Below are positions 10,530 through 20,423 of a stretch of 64,000 nt of DNA, one piece after another. Made by a program: the position numbers and the translations under genes. The notes below the pieces were generated by a model. The model did not search any database, had not been told where the DNA came from, and saw only the letters and a list, made by a program, of their open reading frames with translations. This stretch comes from Bicyclus anynana (Eukaryota; Arthropoda; Insecta; Lepidoptera; Nymphalidae): positions 12,731,971 to 12,795,970 of the forward strand of contig NC_069105.1 in NCBI RefSeq assembly GCF_947172395.1, read 5' to 3'. How positions within the stretch are numbered: position 1 is the first letter of the stretch; every line of letters starts with the position of its first letter.

Positions 10530-10645
10530 GACTGATTTTAAATATTCTTTCACCACTAGAAAGCTACATTATCAAGGAGTAACATAGGCTATATTGTATA
10601 TTATAATGGACACTGTAAACGGGTAAAACCGCGTGACTGTGCTAA
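10530..10645 (+). mobile_element. Degenerate Helitron-like fragment
   Basis: Phrases such as CTACTGGACTGATTTTAAAT, GTAACATAGGCTATATTGTA and GGGTAAAACCGCG are diverged internal and 3' parts of the Helitron-like family. Confidence 0.5.
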
Positions 10646-10702
10646 GATATATAATATTGTAGCTATTGGTTCTTATTATGGTATTTAGTATATGGTAGAT
10701 AT

Positions 10703-10789
10703 AAGTTAGCCCGCTTCCACCTTAGATTGCATCGTCACTTACCATCAGGTGAGATTGCTAACTTGTAAAGAATAAAAAAAAAAAAAAAA
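10703..10789 (+). mobile_element. SINE-B 3' tail
   Basis: GTTAGCCCGCTTCCACCTTA and CACTTACCATCAGGTGAGAT are followed by AACTTGTAAAGAAT and a poly-A tail. This is the last quarter of SINE-B. Confidence 0.8.
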
Positions 10790-10996
10790 TATTTGGTAGA
10801 GAAGACGTCACACATTAATTATCAGATATAAATGTAATCACTTATAAAGGAATGTGTTTTAAACAAGTTTACCTAGATAAATACCAAAAAAAAAAATAAG
10901 GATTGTATTTTTTTTTGAAATTTTATAACCGTGTGTTGCTTTAGTTTTTAATATCAATGTACTTCAGTTCCGTTTCCCCGTACAATAAGGTGTTTG

Positions 10997-11047
10997 TCTG
11001 TGTGTGTGCGTAATTATACGCGGCGTGTAATTACGCACACTCACAGA
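10997..11047. repeat. Near-perfect 20-bp inverted repeat
   Basis: 10997-11016 and 11028-11047 are reverse complements with one mismatch (core GTGCGTAATTA / TAATTACGCAC) around an 11-base loop. It may be the core of a small foldback element. Confidence 0.6.
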
Positions 11048-11210
11048 TAGATAGCGTGCAACAGGCGACTGTGTATGTGTTGCAACATTGATTTCTCGCA
11101 TAGCAACAGGCGTTACTACAGGGGGTGTGTGATATTGTTTACGTTTTTCGTTTTGTAAAATACGTTAGCTGTATTACGCACTTAATGTAAATATAGTTAT
11201 AGTAATTACA

Positions 11211-11219
11211 TCATCATCA

Positions 11220-11257
<38 letters not shown>

Positions 11258-11272
11258 TATCATTAATCATGA
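11211..11272. repeat. (ATC)n microsatellite
   Basis: About 60 bp of CAT repeats with few interruptions. The same triplet forms the tail of the SINE-A and RTE copies here, so this could be an orphan retroposon tail. Confidence 0.8.
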
Positions 11273-12070
11273 TGTTGATAATATACACATTGTTCATGTT
11301 ATTTTTGTCATTTCAAGTGTTTAGTTTGTTACAAACGAAAATAACAATTGTGACGAAATTTTTGAATATAATGTACTAATGACTTACATCTTTGGAATCC
11401 ATGTTTTTAAGCTAGATTTTTTTTCACTGTGACCGTTAAAGATACATACAAAAAAAATCGTTTACACAAAGTCCTGTATTTTGGAAAAAATTACTTTGCA
11501 GTAGAAAAAATTAAACTTTAATTACTTGAAACAATTACTCAAAAATAATAAGCAAGTATAAAATCAATATTTAAGTAATTTTTCAGCTTAAGATACGACT
11601 AAGTTGCACGCAAGGATGTGATTTTTGTATTTTGTAGAAAAATCAATAAAATTTAAAAACCGTTCAATTTCGGCTAACATATATTGCGTTATTTTAGTAG
11701 ACCTGGATGTCAGCTATCACCCTTTAGAGGATGTTCTAATATTTACGGGACATCCTGTATATAATTATTATAAAATATCTTTGTACGATAGATAGATAGA
11801 TAAATGTATCTACATATAAATTATTACTGAGAGTAAATCCAAGAAAATCCGCAAGTTTACCTACTTCACAAAAATAAATCGTCTTATTATAAGATAAGAG
11901 GTCCATTAATTTATATATGTACTTAAATTTGACCTTTCATTTGACTAGGTACTTAAGTTTCATGGATAAGCGCCTTTCTACTTTGTATTTTAATGGATAA
12001 TCTTTTACTTAGATTTGGACTTTTCTGAGTATCTAAGAATTAGGTGGAACGTCCAAAAGATCAAAGATAA
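11273..12070. other. No gene; possible mariner-type end
   Basis: CGGGACATCCTGTATATA at about 11747-11764 resembles the terminus of mariner-like elements (CAGGGTGTCCCG in reverse), but no matching left end was found. The rest is AT-rich spacer. Confidence 0.35.
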
Positions 12071-12260
12071 GAGCCTGTAGCCATGTGACATGCGAATTCT
12101 CTTTCTACAAACGCCAACGCTTCGAAAACTATTAAAATGTATGGAATGACAGATCCGATCGATAACTTTATACAGACGATAACAAATGTTACTCCAATAC
12201 ATTTTAAAAGCGTTTGCGATTATAGAAATAGAATTAACGTGTTACATGACTAGAGGCCAA
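12071..12260. mobile_element. MITE-M, palindromic foldback element
   Basis: The left arm (GCCTGTAGCCATGTGACATG, TTCTCTTTCTACAAACGCCA, ACGCTTCGAAAAC) is mirrored by the right arm (AGCGTTTGCGATTATAGAAA, CATGACTAGAGGCC). The family has long inverted repeats over most of its roughly 190 bp and no coding region. Confidence 0.75.
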
Positions 12261-12282
12261 GGTTCTTAAGAATACCGCTACA

Positions 12283-12372
12283 CGCGCGGTGGTAGCGCGG
12301 CGGAATTACAAGACAAGAGGACCAGGATATCCTGGGTTCGATCCTCGGCTGGGTCAATTGAGGTTTAATGGG
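12283..12372 (+). mobile_element. SINE-B head only
   Basis: A tRNA-like head with a damaged A box (GGTAGCGCGG), a good B box (GGGTTCGATCC) and the GGTCAATTGAGGTTT block. The downstream body is absent. Confidence 0.7.
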
Positions 12373-12596
12373 AGTTTACGAAATGGCTGAATGAATGCAT
12401 TATTTCTATTTGTAATAATTAATTTCTACAGTACATTCATTTATCTGTGGATCTAACACGCCATGTACCTATCTCGTTAAGATAAGTAGACAAATGTCAA
12501 CCAATAGCAGCACAACCGCAAATATCGTTATCGCTTTCGTTGCGTTGCGACGAAAGAGATGGAACGGAAACTACTCCGACACCATTGTTTTTCATT

Positions 12597-12660
12597 TTTA
12601 ACTGACTTCAAAAAAAGGAGGTTCTCCATTCGACGCGTATGATTTTTTACTTTTCTTTTT
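12597..12660 (+). mobile_element. AACCGACTTC element, end fragment
   Basis: TTAACTGACTTCAAAAAAAG, then AGGTTCTCCATTCGACGCG and a T-rich run, match the left end of this dispersed element. Confidence 0.6.
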
Positions 12661-14430
12661 TTTTCTTTACGAAATGTTCGCATGCTAGACTAGATACTCT
12701 TTATTTTTTTATTTTAGGTATATTTTTCATTACCATCTTTTGTGCAATCATTTACAGCCATTTTATTTTGAGGATAATAAAAATAAAATGCTTGATGTTT
12801 TTGTGATATTGTTATTACTAATAAATGGAAAATGTTATTTACAAAATGCCCTAAATTACAATTCATTTTTTCCATAAAAATGTAAATAACACAAACATTG
12901 TAATTTTTTTAAACTTAATTTATCTTAAAAAATTGATTTTGACTGATGTTTTTAAAATGGACCTTAACATCATTTTACACAACTTAAACTTAACTTGTAA
13001 AATTTATTCACAATACTTACGCAATCGCTTAAATATTTATAATTTTATCACATTTTATTTTACGTTTAAAAAATTTTACACAGTGGTAAAATATTTTATT
13101 AATAAGTAAATTAAACTGTAAATTTATGATTTTAAAATACTATTTTAAAATTTAAAATAGCTTTAAATATACCCATTTATCATTATGTTGTAAAAATATT
13201 ACCTTCTGATTTATATTTTATTTTACTCAAAAATATATTAAAGAGCACCGAATATAGTTTTATCTATTTACCCGACCACTGAAGTATGGTTGCTTCAGTT
13301 ATGCGACTGACATTGAGAAGTTTTTAACAGCACGTAACTTGAGGCAACTATATTATACCTAATATGAATATTATCAATAAAAAAAAACAATTTGCGCATG
13401 GAAACTATTAAAATATAATATCCATAAGCAATACTTACAATATTTAAACTTACATAATAATTTCTTATTGTAACTAAACGTAATGTATTGCATCTAATTT
13501 ATGGCATACTATTTTCGATAAGTCTTAACAAAAATTACAATTACACAAAACGTATATTTATTAAACGCTTACTAACATAATATTATTGATAAACTTTGGA
13601 TTAAATACATAATTTATTAGTAGTCCGATATTTATTACATAGAGAATTCTTAGGATTCTAATTGGTTTCGGAATGTAGGTACCAATGTAGTAATGCAGTA
13701 ATTTAAAGTAATTTTCTAAAGGTTTACTTATAGAAATATGTTTATTATACCAATAAAGGTGTTTCTTTAGCGATCGATTGTTAACAAATATCTAACTTCG
13801 TATAGCTTAATAAATTATGTAGATATTCCAAGTCTACTAATAACAATGCTTACACACTATAACTATGGTTTCTTGTTCCATGCCTTATTCATTATCCCCG
13901 TATTATTGAGCACTTCTGAAAACTATGAAACTTTGTAATTATAGGCGATATAATACTTCTAGCAAACATTCTTTATTGCCGTTAACTCTAAAGTAAATAA
14001 AATCTCTCGACAGACAATAAAGAAGAACATTAGAGAGTTTCATCTCCAGCACCAAAAAGTTTGTCATTTAGGTACGTATGAGTATACTCAAAGAAGGTCA
14101 GGATAATGAAAATATAGTTAAGTAAGATTTCTCCTTTTCCATTAAGCTGATTGGATATTAATGAACCCTTTTTCCCTCTTGTATCGCATCTCATTAGCTT
14201 CGATCCCAGTAGAATACAACTGTACTTGGGAGAAAATATATTTAAAAATATAAAATAATTTTTATCTTCTTACAAGTGAATTAATATTAAACACTCTCGA
14301 AATATTAAGCACCGACGAGAATTAATCTTATAAATATTTTACAAGATATCTGTTGGATTTTCGGTTTATTTGAAAACCTGACGCTGTTTTCACATCACGC
14401 TGTAAATAGCAGTGATATTAGGAAAATATT
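12661..14430. other. AT-rich spacer downstream of the terminal exon; possible 3' UTR at its upper end
   Basis: Very AT-rich with no coding frames. The part near 14430 should be transcribed as the 3' UTR of the minus-strand gene. A minus-strand AATAAA lies at 14370-14365, but such hexamers are common in this composition. Confidence 0.4.
14365..14370 (-). promoter_or_regulatory. Candidate poly(A) signal AATAAA
   Basis: This is the first minus-strand AATAAA found beyond the 72-bp array, about 380 bp past the stop codon. It is a plausible 3' end for the GRXCR-like transcript; transcript evidence is absent. Confidence 0.3.
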
Positions 14431-14775
14431 TTTGAATTGTAATTGTAAAAACCATTAAATTTCAAGAGCAGGCCCCACACCTACTGACGCCGTAATCATA
14501 TTCTTAAATTGTAATTGTAAAAATCGTAAAATTTCAAGAGCAGTCTTCACATCAAACGAGGCCGAAAGAATGTCCTTGAATTGAAATAGTAAAATCCGTT
14601 AAATTTCAAGAGCAGGTTTCACACCTAAGGAGGCCGAAATAATGTTCTTGAATTGTAATTGTAAAAACCGTAGAATTTCAAAAGCAGGCTTTACGTAACG
14701 AGCTCTAAATCGTCTTCTTGAATTGTAAATGAAAACACTATTAAATTTCAAGAGCAGGCTTCACATCTGACAAGG
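14431..14775 (-). repeat. 72-bp tandem array overlapping the last codons of the gene
   Basis: About five units are aligned by the stop-codon motif (TCAAGAGCAGG on the plus strand) at 14462, 14534, 14606, 14678 (one change) and 14748, giving spacings of 72, 72, 72 and 70. The first unit on the minus strand contains the real coding end (residues GLVRCEACS and TGA). Later units keep a decayed version of those codons joined to a conserved AT-rich part (minus strand TTTACAATTACAATTCAAG). The array grew by copying coding end plus 3' UTR together. Confidence 0.9.
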
Positions 14776-14924
14776 CCGACCTCATCGCAGTTCATGCATT
14801 TAAGTGCGACGAATTCGGCTGTAAAATGGTTTCGGTGTAAACTCTTCTTGGACCCTTTGCATATACGACAGGGGAGCAGACGGAAGCCACCGCACATTTG
14901 ACAAGTGTTGCAGGCGTCAGCACT
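14748..14924 (-). CDS. GRXCR1: GRXCR-like gene, terminal coding exon (cysteine-rich tail and stop)
   Basis: Last 58 codons plus TGA of a glutaredoxin domain-containing cysteine-rich protein. The exon follows a TTTCAG acceptor in phase 0. It carries CNTCQMCGGFRLLPC, a GSKKSLHRN stretch, FTAEFVALKCMNCDE and GLVRCEAC: four CxxC pairs (exon residues 8/11, 19/22, 43/46, 54/57) plus C5. This spacing is the DnaJ-like, probably zinc-binding tail of the GRXCR1 family. Vertebrate GRXCR1 acts in actin-rich sensory hair bundles; the insect role is less clear and is not shown by this sequence. The CDS stops at the edge of the 72-bp array, so its 3' end is an active repeat boundary. Confidence 0.93.
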   Translation of the reverse strand, partial: SADACNTCQMCGGFRLLPCRICKGSKKSLHRNHFTAEFVALKCMNCDEVGLVRCEACS

Positions 14925-15210
14925 CTGAAATGAGAAATGTGTAAAACTTATTAAAAATTTAACAGGATTTACAATTTAGGTAACATTTCTAATTCATCAA
15001 AAAAGGACAGAAATGGAGGAAATTTACTTCTTAAATAATTGCTCTACACTGAACAAATATTAATAAATAAGATATTCCGAAGAATTATAATGTAAATGAA
15101 ATATATTTTAGTATTTTATAGTTGTCAGAGTTCAGGGTAAGTACTATCTTCATAGTTAATTGATTCTTTAACAGTATTATTGTTTTTCTGTGTGAAGAGT
15201 GTTTGCTTAT

Positions 15211-15332
15211 GGCAGGCGTCCACTGATCGCATCGTACGTATCGGACGCATCGCATCAAACGGATTTTTAATTTTACGGTGGATAAAATCCGTTCTTTTCG
15301 ATCCGTACGATCTGAATCTGTGGAAGCCTGCC
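15211..15332. mobile_element. Short MITE inside the gene's last intron
   Basis: The termini GGCAGGCGTCCAC (15211-15223) and GTGGAAGCCTGCC (15320-15332) are inverted with one mismatch. Internal repeats of ATCGTACGTATCGG/GATCCGTACGATC extend the foldback. At 122 bp it cannot code for a transposase; frames crossing it are by-products. Confidence 0.7.
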
Positions 15333-15477
15333 ATTATCCTCCTATGCCTGAGGTTGACGGTAGCTGGGCATGTTTCATGCATGTGTTCCGAGCAATGTGT
15401 TGCCTGTATTGCAAAGTGTTGGTATGCGTATGGTATAAGCGATGATTTTTAATGTACTATCAACCGTCAACTATCTC

Positions 15478-15640
15478 TAGTAATAAATAGAGGTTTCTGA
15501 GATTGTAGAAATAATCTCTGCATCTATTGAATCGATTTTGAAAATTCTTTACACCTTAACCGAGTAACATAGGCTATTTGTTCCCGTATTTTCATGGGAA
15601 CGGGAATTACGTGGGTGAAACCACAGGGTGTCTGTTGGTT
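15478..15640 (+). mobile_element. Degenerate Helitron-like fragment
   Basis: GAATCGATTTTGAAAATTCT, GAGTAACATAGGCTATTTG and GGGAACGGGAATTACGTGGG, then GTGAAACCACAGGG, follow the family order, but both termini are eroded. Confidence 0.6.
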
Positions 15641-15942
15641 ACAAATAATATACTCCACTTAATGAATTTGTCTATTACTTTGAATAAAGTTATAAATTCG
15701 CAATTTTTAATGTTAATCATGTTTACAATTTACACTCCTGTAATAGTGTATTTACAACTTTTACATTTAATCGAGAGTTGATATTGTGAAATGATTGATT
15801 ATTATTATCGACATATAATTGCGCTCGTTGAAAATTTCACTTTTCTGACATTAAGTTACTTAAAGGCGTAAATAATGAATAAATCAAATCGAAAGTGTAA
15901 ATAAGTGAATATCATGAGAAAGTGACAGAATTTTTTTTTCTT

Positions 15943-16046
15943 CATCATCATCATCATTATCAACCCATATTCGGCTAACTGCTGAGCTCGAGTCTCCTCT
16001 CAGAATGAGAGGGGTTAGTCATATCCAATGGGCTATCACGGCTCTT
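15943..16046 (-). mobile_element. SINE-A with a large internal deletion
   Basis: The 3' end of SINE-A in reverse (ATCAACCCATATTCGGCTAA, CTCTCAGAATGAGAGG) is joined directly to the 5' tip (CCAATGGGCTATCACGGCTC). About two thirds of the element, including the B box, is missing. Confidence 0.8.
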
Positions 16047-16506
16047 GGAGTAGTTAATTATTATAATTTTGACAAGCCTGTTCGAAAGGCTAGGTATTTT
16101 TATTATTCTAATATTTTGTAACGATAACTATCAGATGATAATTATAATGAAAGCTTAACGTACTCTCCGAAGCACGGAAGTGTGACCTCACCAACTTCTT
16201 AACTCCGGACCTAGATTTTTTTTACTTGGAAGAAATGTCCATATTAGGACTTGAAGTGAAGACCTCGTGATTCGAAGCCACGTATTCTAACCACTGGACC
16301 AACAAGGCAGTCAGTAGTTTTGAACCCATGCACAGCGTGGTTCCAAAACCAAATAGTTTGGATTACAACGTGTTGTAAGAACAAGTTCAAGACTAAGAAT
16401 CCCATATGAGTTCCAGACTAGTAGCGCATATTCCAACAACAGTTATATGAGCAATTGCAGTAAAACATAATCCTTCTTTGCGATTAAGTCGGTCAAAACA
16501 TTACCT

Positions 16507-16727
16507 ACACAGCCCGAACGTGCCTGACCTGACATCACCGGGTTTTGTGTTACAGTGATGGATCGGTCTCGATACATCGGCGAAACAATTACACAGAGTG
16601 GGCTGAGGGAGCGACCTTGATCTATTGTTTGCCAATTATCAGTTCATTTATTGATTAACAAGTTAAGACCGTAATTTCTCGGGTGGTTTTCGGTAAATTT
16701 ATTGATTAACTAGCTCAATCCCCTAGT
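16507..16727. repeat. 221-bp direct repeat, copy 1
   Basis: It begins ACACAGCCCGAACGTGCC and contains GGGTTTTGTGTTACAGTGAT and GAGTGGGCTGAGGGAGCGAC. It is the same length as copy 2 with 11 differences and no indels by hand alignment. No SINE, Helitron or MITE hallmark is seen, and no function is known. Confidence 0.85.
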
Positions 16728-16903
16728 ATCTCTTTCAATGTAATATCTTAAAAAACAAAATTTAATTTATAGTTTATGGGGCGTAAACCAAATTCATAAC
16801 TAGACCATTCTAACTAGTAGGGTATATTCATATTAGTTTTTTAACAATTTTTCTATTGTAGAATCTAAAATACTCTTTAGCTATTAAAGTTGATCAACAT
16901 ATT

Positions 16904-17124
16904 ACACAGCCTGAACGTGCTTGACCTGATATCACCGGGTTTTGTGTTACAATGATGGATCGGTCTTGATACATCGGCGAAACAATTACACAGAGTGGGC
17001 TGAGGGAGCGACCTTGATCTATCGTTTGCCAATTATTACTTCATTTATTGATTAACAAGTTAAGTCCGTAATTTCTCGGGTGGTTTTCGGTAAATTTATT
17101 GATTAACTAGTTCAATCCCATAGT
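16904..17124. repeat. 221-bp direct repeat, copy 2
   Basis: Direct copy of 16507-16727 at an offset of 397 bp. Eight of the eleven differences are transitions, mostly C in copy 1 to T here. A short further echo (GGTGGTTTTTGGTAAATCTA) follows at about 17131-17150. Confidence 0.85.
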
Positions 17125-17393
17125 TTAACTGGTGGTTTTTGGTAAATCTATGTATACTTTTAATACGCAATAGCTCGGAAAAGTTACCTGCTTTCTTAAA
17201 AACAAGAAAAACTTAATATTTCATAGACTGGCTCAGGGTTCGAACCTAGTATCTCGTGATCCGATGTCCGTGAACCTATGAATCAACGTCGCAACTTTTT
17301 AGTTCGATTATTATATTTTTGTTTTATTATTTCATGCAAGCAAGCAAGCCGCAAGCAAGTTTAGCCGCTTCGATCCTATTGTTATTGGAATAC

Positions 17394-17904
17394 CAGTGAA
17401 CGCCCGCGATTTTGTTCGCGTGGAATTCAGTTTTTCACAAAATTAAATTAAAAGTAGCCTTTATGTTATGTATGAGCCGTGATAGCCCAGTGGATATGAC
17501 CTCTGCTTCCGATTCCGGAGGGCGTGGATTCGAATCCGGTCCGAGGCATGCACCTCCAACTTTTCAGTTGCGTGAATTTTAAAAAATTAAATATCACGTG
17601 TCTCAAATGGTAAAACATCGTGAGGAAACCTGCATACCAGAGAATTTTCATAATTCTCTGCGTGTGTGAAATCTGTCAATCCGCATTGGGCCAGCGTGGG
17701 GACTATTGGCCTAACCCGTCTCATTCTGAGAGGAGACTCAAGCTCAGCGGTGTGCCGAATATGGGTTGATAATGATGATGATGTGTTAATATAAAATAAA
17801 ATCTATTTCGTTCCAAATTTCAGCAAAATCGCTTTTATAGCCGCAGAGTAAAGGGGGAACATACACACTTACACACACAAACTGTCAGTTTTATAATATT
17901 AGTG
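17394..17904 (-). mobile_element. Helitron-like element interrupted by SINE-A
   Basis: Before the SINE lie GAACGCCCGCGATTTTGTTC and a GTAGCCTTTATGTTA piece. After it lie GTTAATATAAAATAAAATCT and AAATTTCAGCAAAATCGC, ending near TTATAATATTAGTG (reverse of the family start). The SINE at 17474-17783 splits the conserved GTAGCCTATGTGTTAATC phrase. Confidence 0.75.
17474..17783 (+). mobile_element. SINE-A, full-length copy
   Basis: A complete tRNA-derived SINE of about 310 bp: A box TAGCCCAGTGG, B box GGATTCGAATCC, then the AAATATCACGTGTCTCAAA, ACATCGTGAGGAAACCTGCA and GGGCCAGCGTGGGG blocks, and a (GAT)n tail. Pol III-type internal promoter elements are intact. Confidence 0.9.
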
Positions 17905-18283
17905 TCTTCATAATATTGTGATTATCAAGATAAAAAGTAGAGTACCTATGTGTCTAGAAGTCAGCAAACATAAAAAAACACAATCCGAATTAATCTCTAA
18001 TTATCGAAATCTCTGATCTCTGATACAGACAAAATCCCCTTACATTTATATTTATCGAACTAGTACTAGAAGCAGATTCATAATCAATATGTATCAATTA
18101 GTGGTAATGTTGAACAGTTTGTGTGGCGCTGTTAGCTAAATTGTTTAGCAAAGATTTATTACGAACTTTGACGTTGTTAAAACTAAGCCCGCCCTGTTTT
18201 GTAACTTGTAATATAATGGACTATGAGTCTGCGACAGCCAGACAAACTTCTACGAGTACCTGGACTACGGACGGTGGTAGTTA

Positions 18284-18663
18284 TCTATACTAATATTATA
18301 AATGCGAAGGTAAGTCTGTCTATCTGTCTGTTACACGGCTGAACCGATCAAGATGAATTTTGGTTTAATGGTTTATGGGATCTTGGATCAAAACATAAGG
18401 TTATTTTTTACCCTAAAATAAAAATAAAGAGGAAATAGGTGTTTAAAGTTTGCATGGTCCTTAATTTTTAGAGTTACTGTTTTAAAAATTTGTTCATAAA
18501 TAAAAAATAATGTAATTAAAGAATTTTTAAAGTTCTATCCCTTTCCATTTAAGGGACGCCCGCGACTTCATCCGCGTGGAAATCAATTTAAAGGTACCCC
18601 TATTTCATATAGGGGTACCTTTAAATTGATTTCCACGCGGATGAAGTCGCGGGCGTCCGTTAG
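18284..18663 (+). mobile_element. Helitron-like element ending in a large palindrome
   Basis: Starts A|TCTATACTAATATTATAAAT and ends TTAG|T (one change from CTAG). Internally it has the AACCGATCAAGATGAATTTT and ACCCTAAAATAAAAATA phrases shared with 23149-23423. Where the sister copy has a single 3' tail, this copy has the tail plus its mirror image (18554-18658). Confidence 0.8.
18554..18658. repeat. Palindrome with perfect 50-bp arms and a 5-base loop
   Basis: 18554-18603 and 18609-18658 are exact reverse complements around the loop TTCAT. The arms contain the Helitron-like 3' phrase GGACGCCCGCGACTTCATCC in both orientations. It could extrude as a cruciform. Confidence 0.95.
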
Positions 18664-18951
18664 TACTCGTATAAAGAGATATTTGTATAAAGTAACGATA
18701 ATGATAGTATCAATAAAAGGATTTTGATGATTAGAGTTCATTTCTTTCTTAGGCAGCGTGACGGCGTTCACGCTGTGCACGTTAGTGATTTTTCTGCAAT
18801 AATGTTTTGTGGTATGATTATTGAAATTGTTTAGTGTGGGCATGGAGAACATGACGGGCAGGGGAGGTGAATTTAATTGCGTTCTAAAGGGATCCCTTAA
18901 AACGAACACCCAAAGCAACAATGCACACAAGGCCTTCATAGAAAACATCAT
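18583..18951 (-). CDS. Doubtful open frame with signal-peptide-like start
   Basis: An open frame from an ATG at 18951 starts MMFSMKALCALLLWVFVL, which looks like a secretion signal, then a polar stretch (NNFNNHTTKHYCRKITNVHS) with GC-ending codons around SVNAVTLPK. The frame then runs into the Helitron-like palindrome and stops inside it. No family is recognised, there is only one cysteine after the signal, and the TATAAAA just upstream is too close to the ATG to act as its TATA box. It could be a chance frame, an unspliced exon or a young small gene. Confidence 0.18.
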   Translation of the reverse strand: MMFSMKALCALLLWVFVLRDPFRTQLNSPPLPVMFSMPTLNNFNNHTTKHYCRKITNVHSVNAVTLPKKEMNSNHQNPFIDTIIIVTLYKYLFIRVLTDARDFIRVEINLKVPLYEIGVPLN

Positions 18952-19374
18952 AAACTTGCCTTTTATACTAGGACTATTTAGGACATGGACCCTTGGGCCT
19001 TGAATATTTATGCTATAGTTTAAAGCCACCAGCTTTCAAACATTCGGCTTTCATAAAATGAGGCAAGTCTGGCTATTGCAGGCTTTCGATCTATAAATTT
19101 CGGCTACCACTAACTCAATACTCAGACAAATGAGTTTAAGATAGTCTTTAGTAAAGTTTAACGCGAAATGTTTACAATATTTGTATGTAATTTAACATAA
19201 TGAATAGGCGCGTTTTAGAATTCTCGTTTAGTTTTAAGTTAATATCACCAAAGACTTAGTTTTTCTTCAGACATAGATATTAGCAAAATAGACTATTTCG
19301 AAATAATAAACGTTTTTACCTTTAAACTATTTATTTATGTATACAGCAAATGCAACAACAAAATTTATGTTAGA

Positions 19375-19570
19375 CTAGCTGACGCCACGCGGTTTCACCC
19401 GCGTGGTTCCCGTTTCTGAAGGAATACTGGGATAAAATATAGCCTATAGCCTTCCTCGATAAATGGGATATCTAACACTGAATGAATTTTTCAAATCAGG
19501 CCAGTAGTTGCTGAGATTAGCGCGTTCAATCAAACAAACAAACTCTTCAGCTTTATAATATTAGTATAGA
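19375..19570 (-). mobile_element. Helitron-like element with both exact termini
   Basis: On the minus strand it starts A|TCTATACTAATATTATAAAG and ends GCGTCAGCTAG|T. It has a GC hairpin (CCACGCGGGTGAAACCGCGTGG) just before the end, at 196 bp. Insertion between A and T with TC and CTAG ends is the Helitron hallmark. It sits 197 bp downstream of the middle GRXCR exon. Confidence 0.88.
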
Positions 19571-19766
19571 TGTAGCATTATAAAAACTTTTCTAATATTT
19601 TATACCTGTAAACTGTGTGATGTTGTACGGCGTAAACTCTAAATGTAGTAAACAGGTTTTGAAAATAATTTTACCAATAGAAAGCCACTTTATTAATTCT
19701 AGTGTACTCATCGAAACGGGAACCACGCGCGTAGTAATAATTTATCAATGTTATAAAAATATGTAC

Positions 19767-19832
19767 CTTGTAAGGTTTCAGCATTTTCCTCAGCTCACCA
19801 CTTTCATTAAGCTTCTCCACTGTTTCTGCGTC
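19767..19832 (-). CDS. GRXCR1: GRXCR-like gene, middle exon (end of the glutaredoxin fold)
   Basis: A 22-codon exon encoding DAETVEKLNESGELRKMLKP followed by YK. It is bounded by a TTTTCAG acceptor and an AAG|GTACAT donor, phase 0 at both ends, so it can be skipped without shifting frame. The NESGEL motif and the KLNESG...LKPY helix are conserved in GRXCR proteins directly after the GGxxD turn of the glutaredoxin domain. It joins in frame to 41400 on one side and 14924 on the other. Confidence 0.93.
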
Positions 19833-20033
19833 CTGAAAATAGAAAATGAAATTCATAAACACCTTTATTTATATATTTTCATAAATTTTGTACTTAATTT
19901 AATTTTAAGATCAGAAGCACTACAACTCAACAGTGAGAGTTTCGAATTTGTTCTCGGAGAAAATTCATGCCCCAAAACAGGATTCAAAAATTAAAATCAA
20001 AATCAAAATTAATTTATATCAAGTAAAAAAAAA

Positions 20034-20400
20034 TCAAAATCAAAAATCATTTATTTCAGGTAGGCTCAGTTTACAAGCACTTTTGACACGTCAGTTGACT
20101 ATTTGTAAAGATTCTACCACCGGTTCGGAAGTCAGGTTCTGCTGAGAAGATACCGGCAAGAAACTCAACAGTTGCTCTTTTGAAAAAGTCATACAGTATT
20201 ATAATTTACAATTGATAACAATTACAATTTCTTATAGTTTTATTTCCTGTGTGAAGGTGGAAGCTGATCCAATGGCCTCCAAGCGCTTTTATCTTTAAGG
20301 AACTCATCAATGTTGTAGTAACCTCGACTAAGTAAATGTTTTTAACACATTGCTTAAAGCTATGCATTGGCAGGTCCATCACAGTCTTAAAGTAGGCAAC
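20034..20400 (-). mobile_element. Non-LTR retrotransposon 3' region (CR1/Zenon-like, tentative)
   Basis: AAATCAAAAATCATTTATTT, GTAGGCTCAGTTTACAAGCA, GACACGTCAGTTGAC and ATACCGGCAAGAAACTCAAC belong to a very common lepidopteran retrotransposon 3' end, here on the minus strand with its tail at the low coordinate. Family naming is from memory of the motif and is tentative. Confidence 0.6.
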
Positions 20401-20423
20401 TATTATTATCCATTATTAACTAC

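Noticed and set aside
15180..15452. Overlapping open frames of 85 and 90 codons on both strands
   Set aside because: They cover a 122-bp foldback MITE, whose symmetry opens frames on both strands.
16507..17124. Possible CRISPR-like or satellite array
   Set aside because: Only two long copies with a non-repeating spacer, in a eukaryotic intron; neither label fits.
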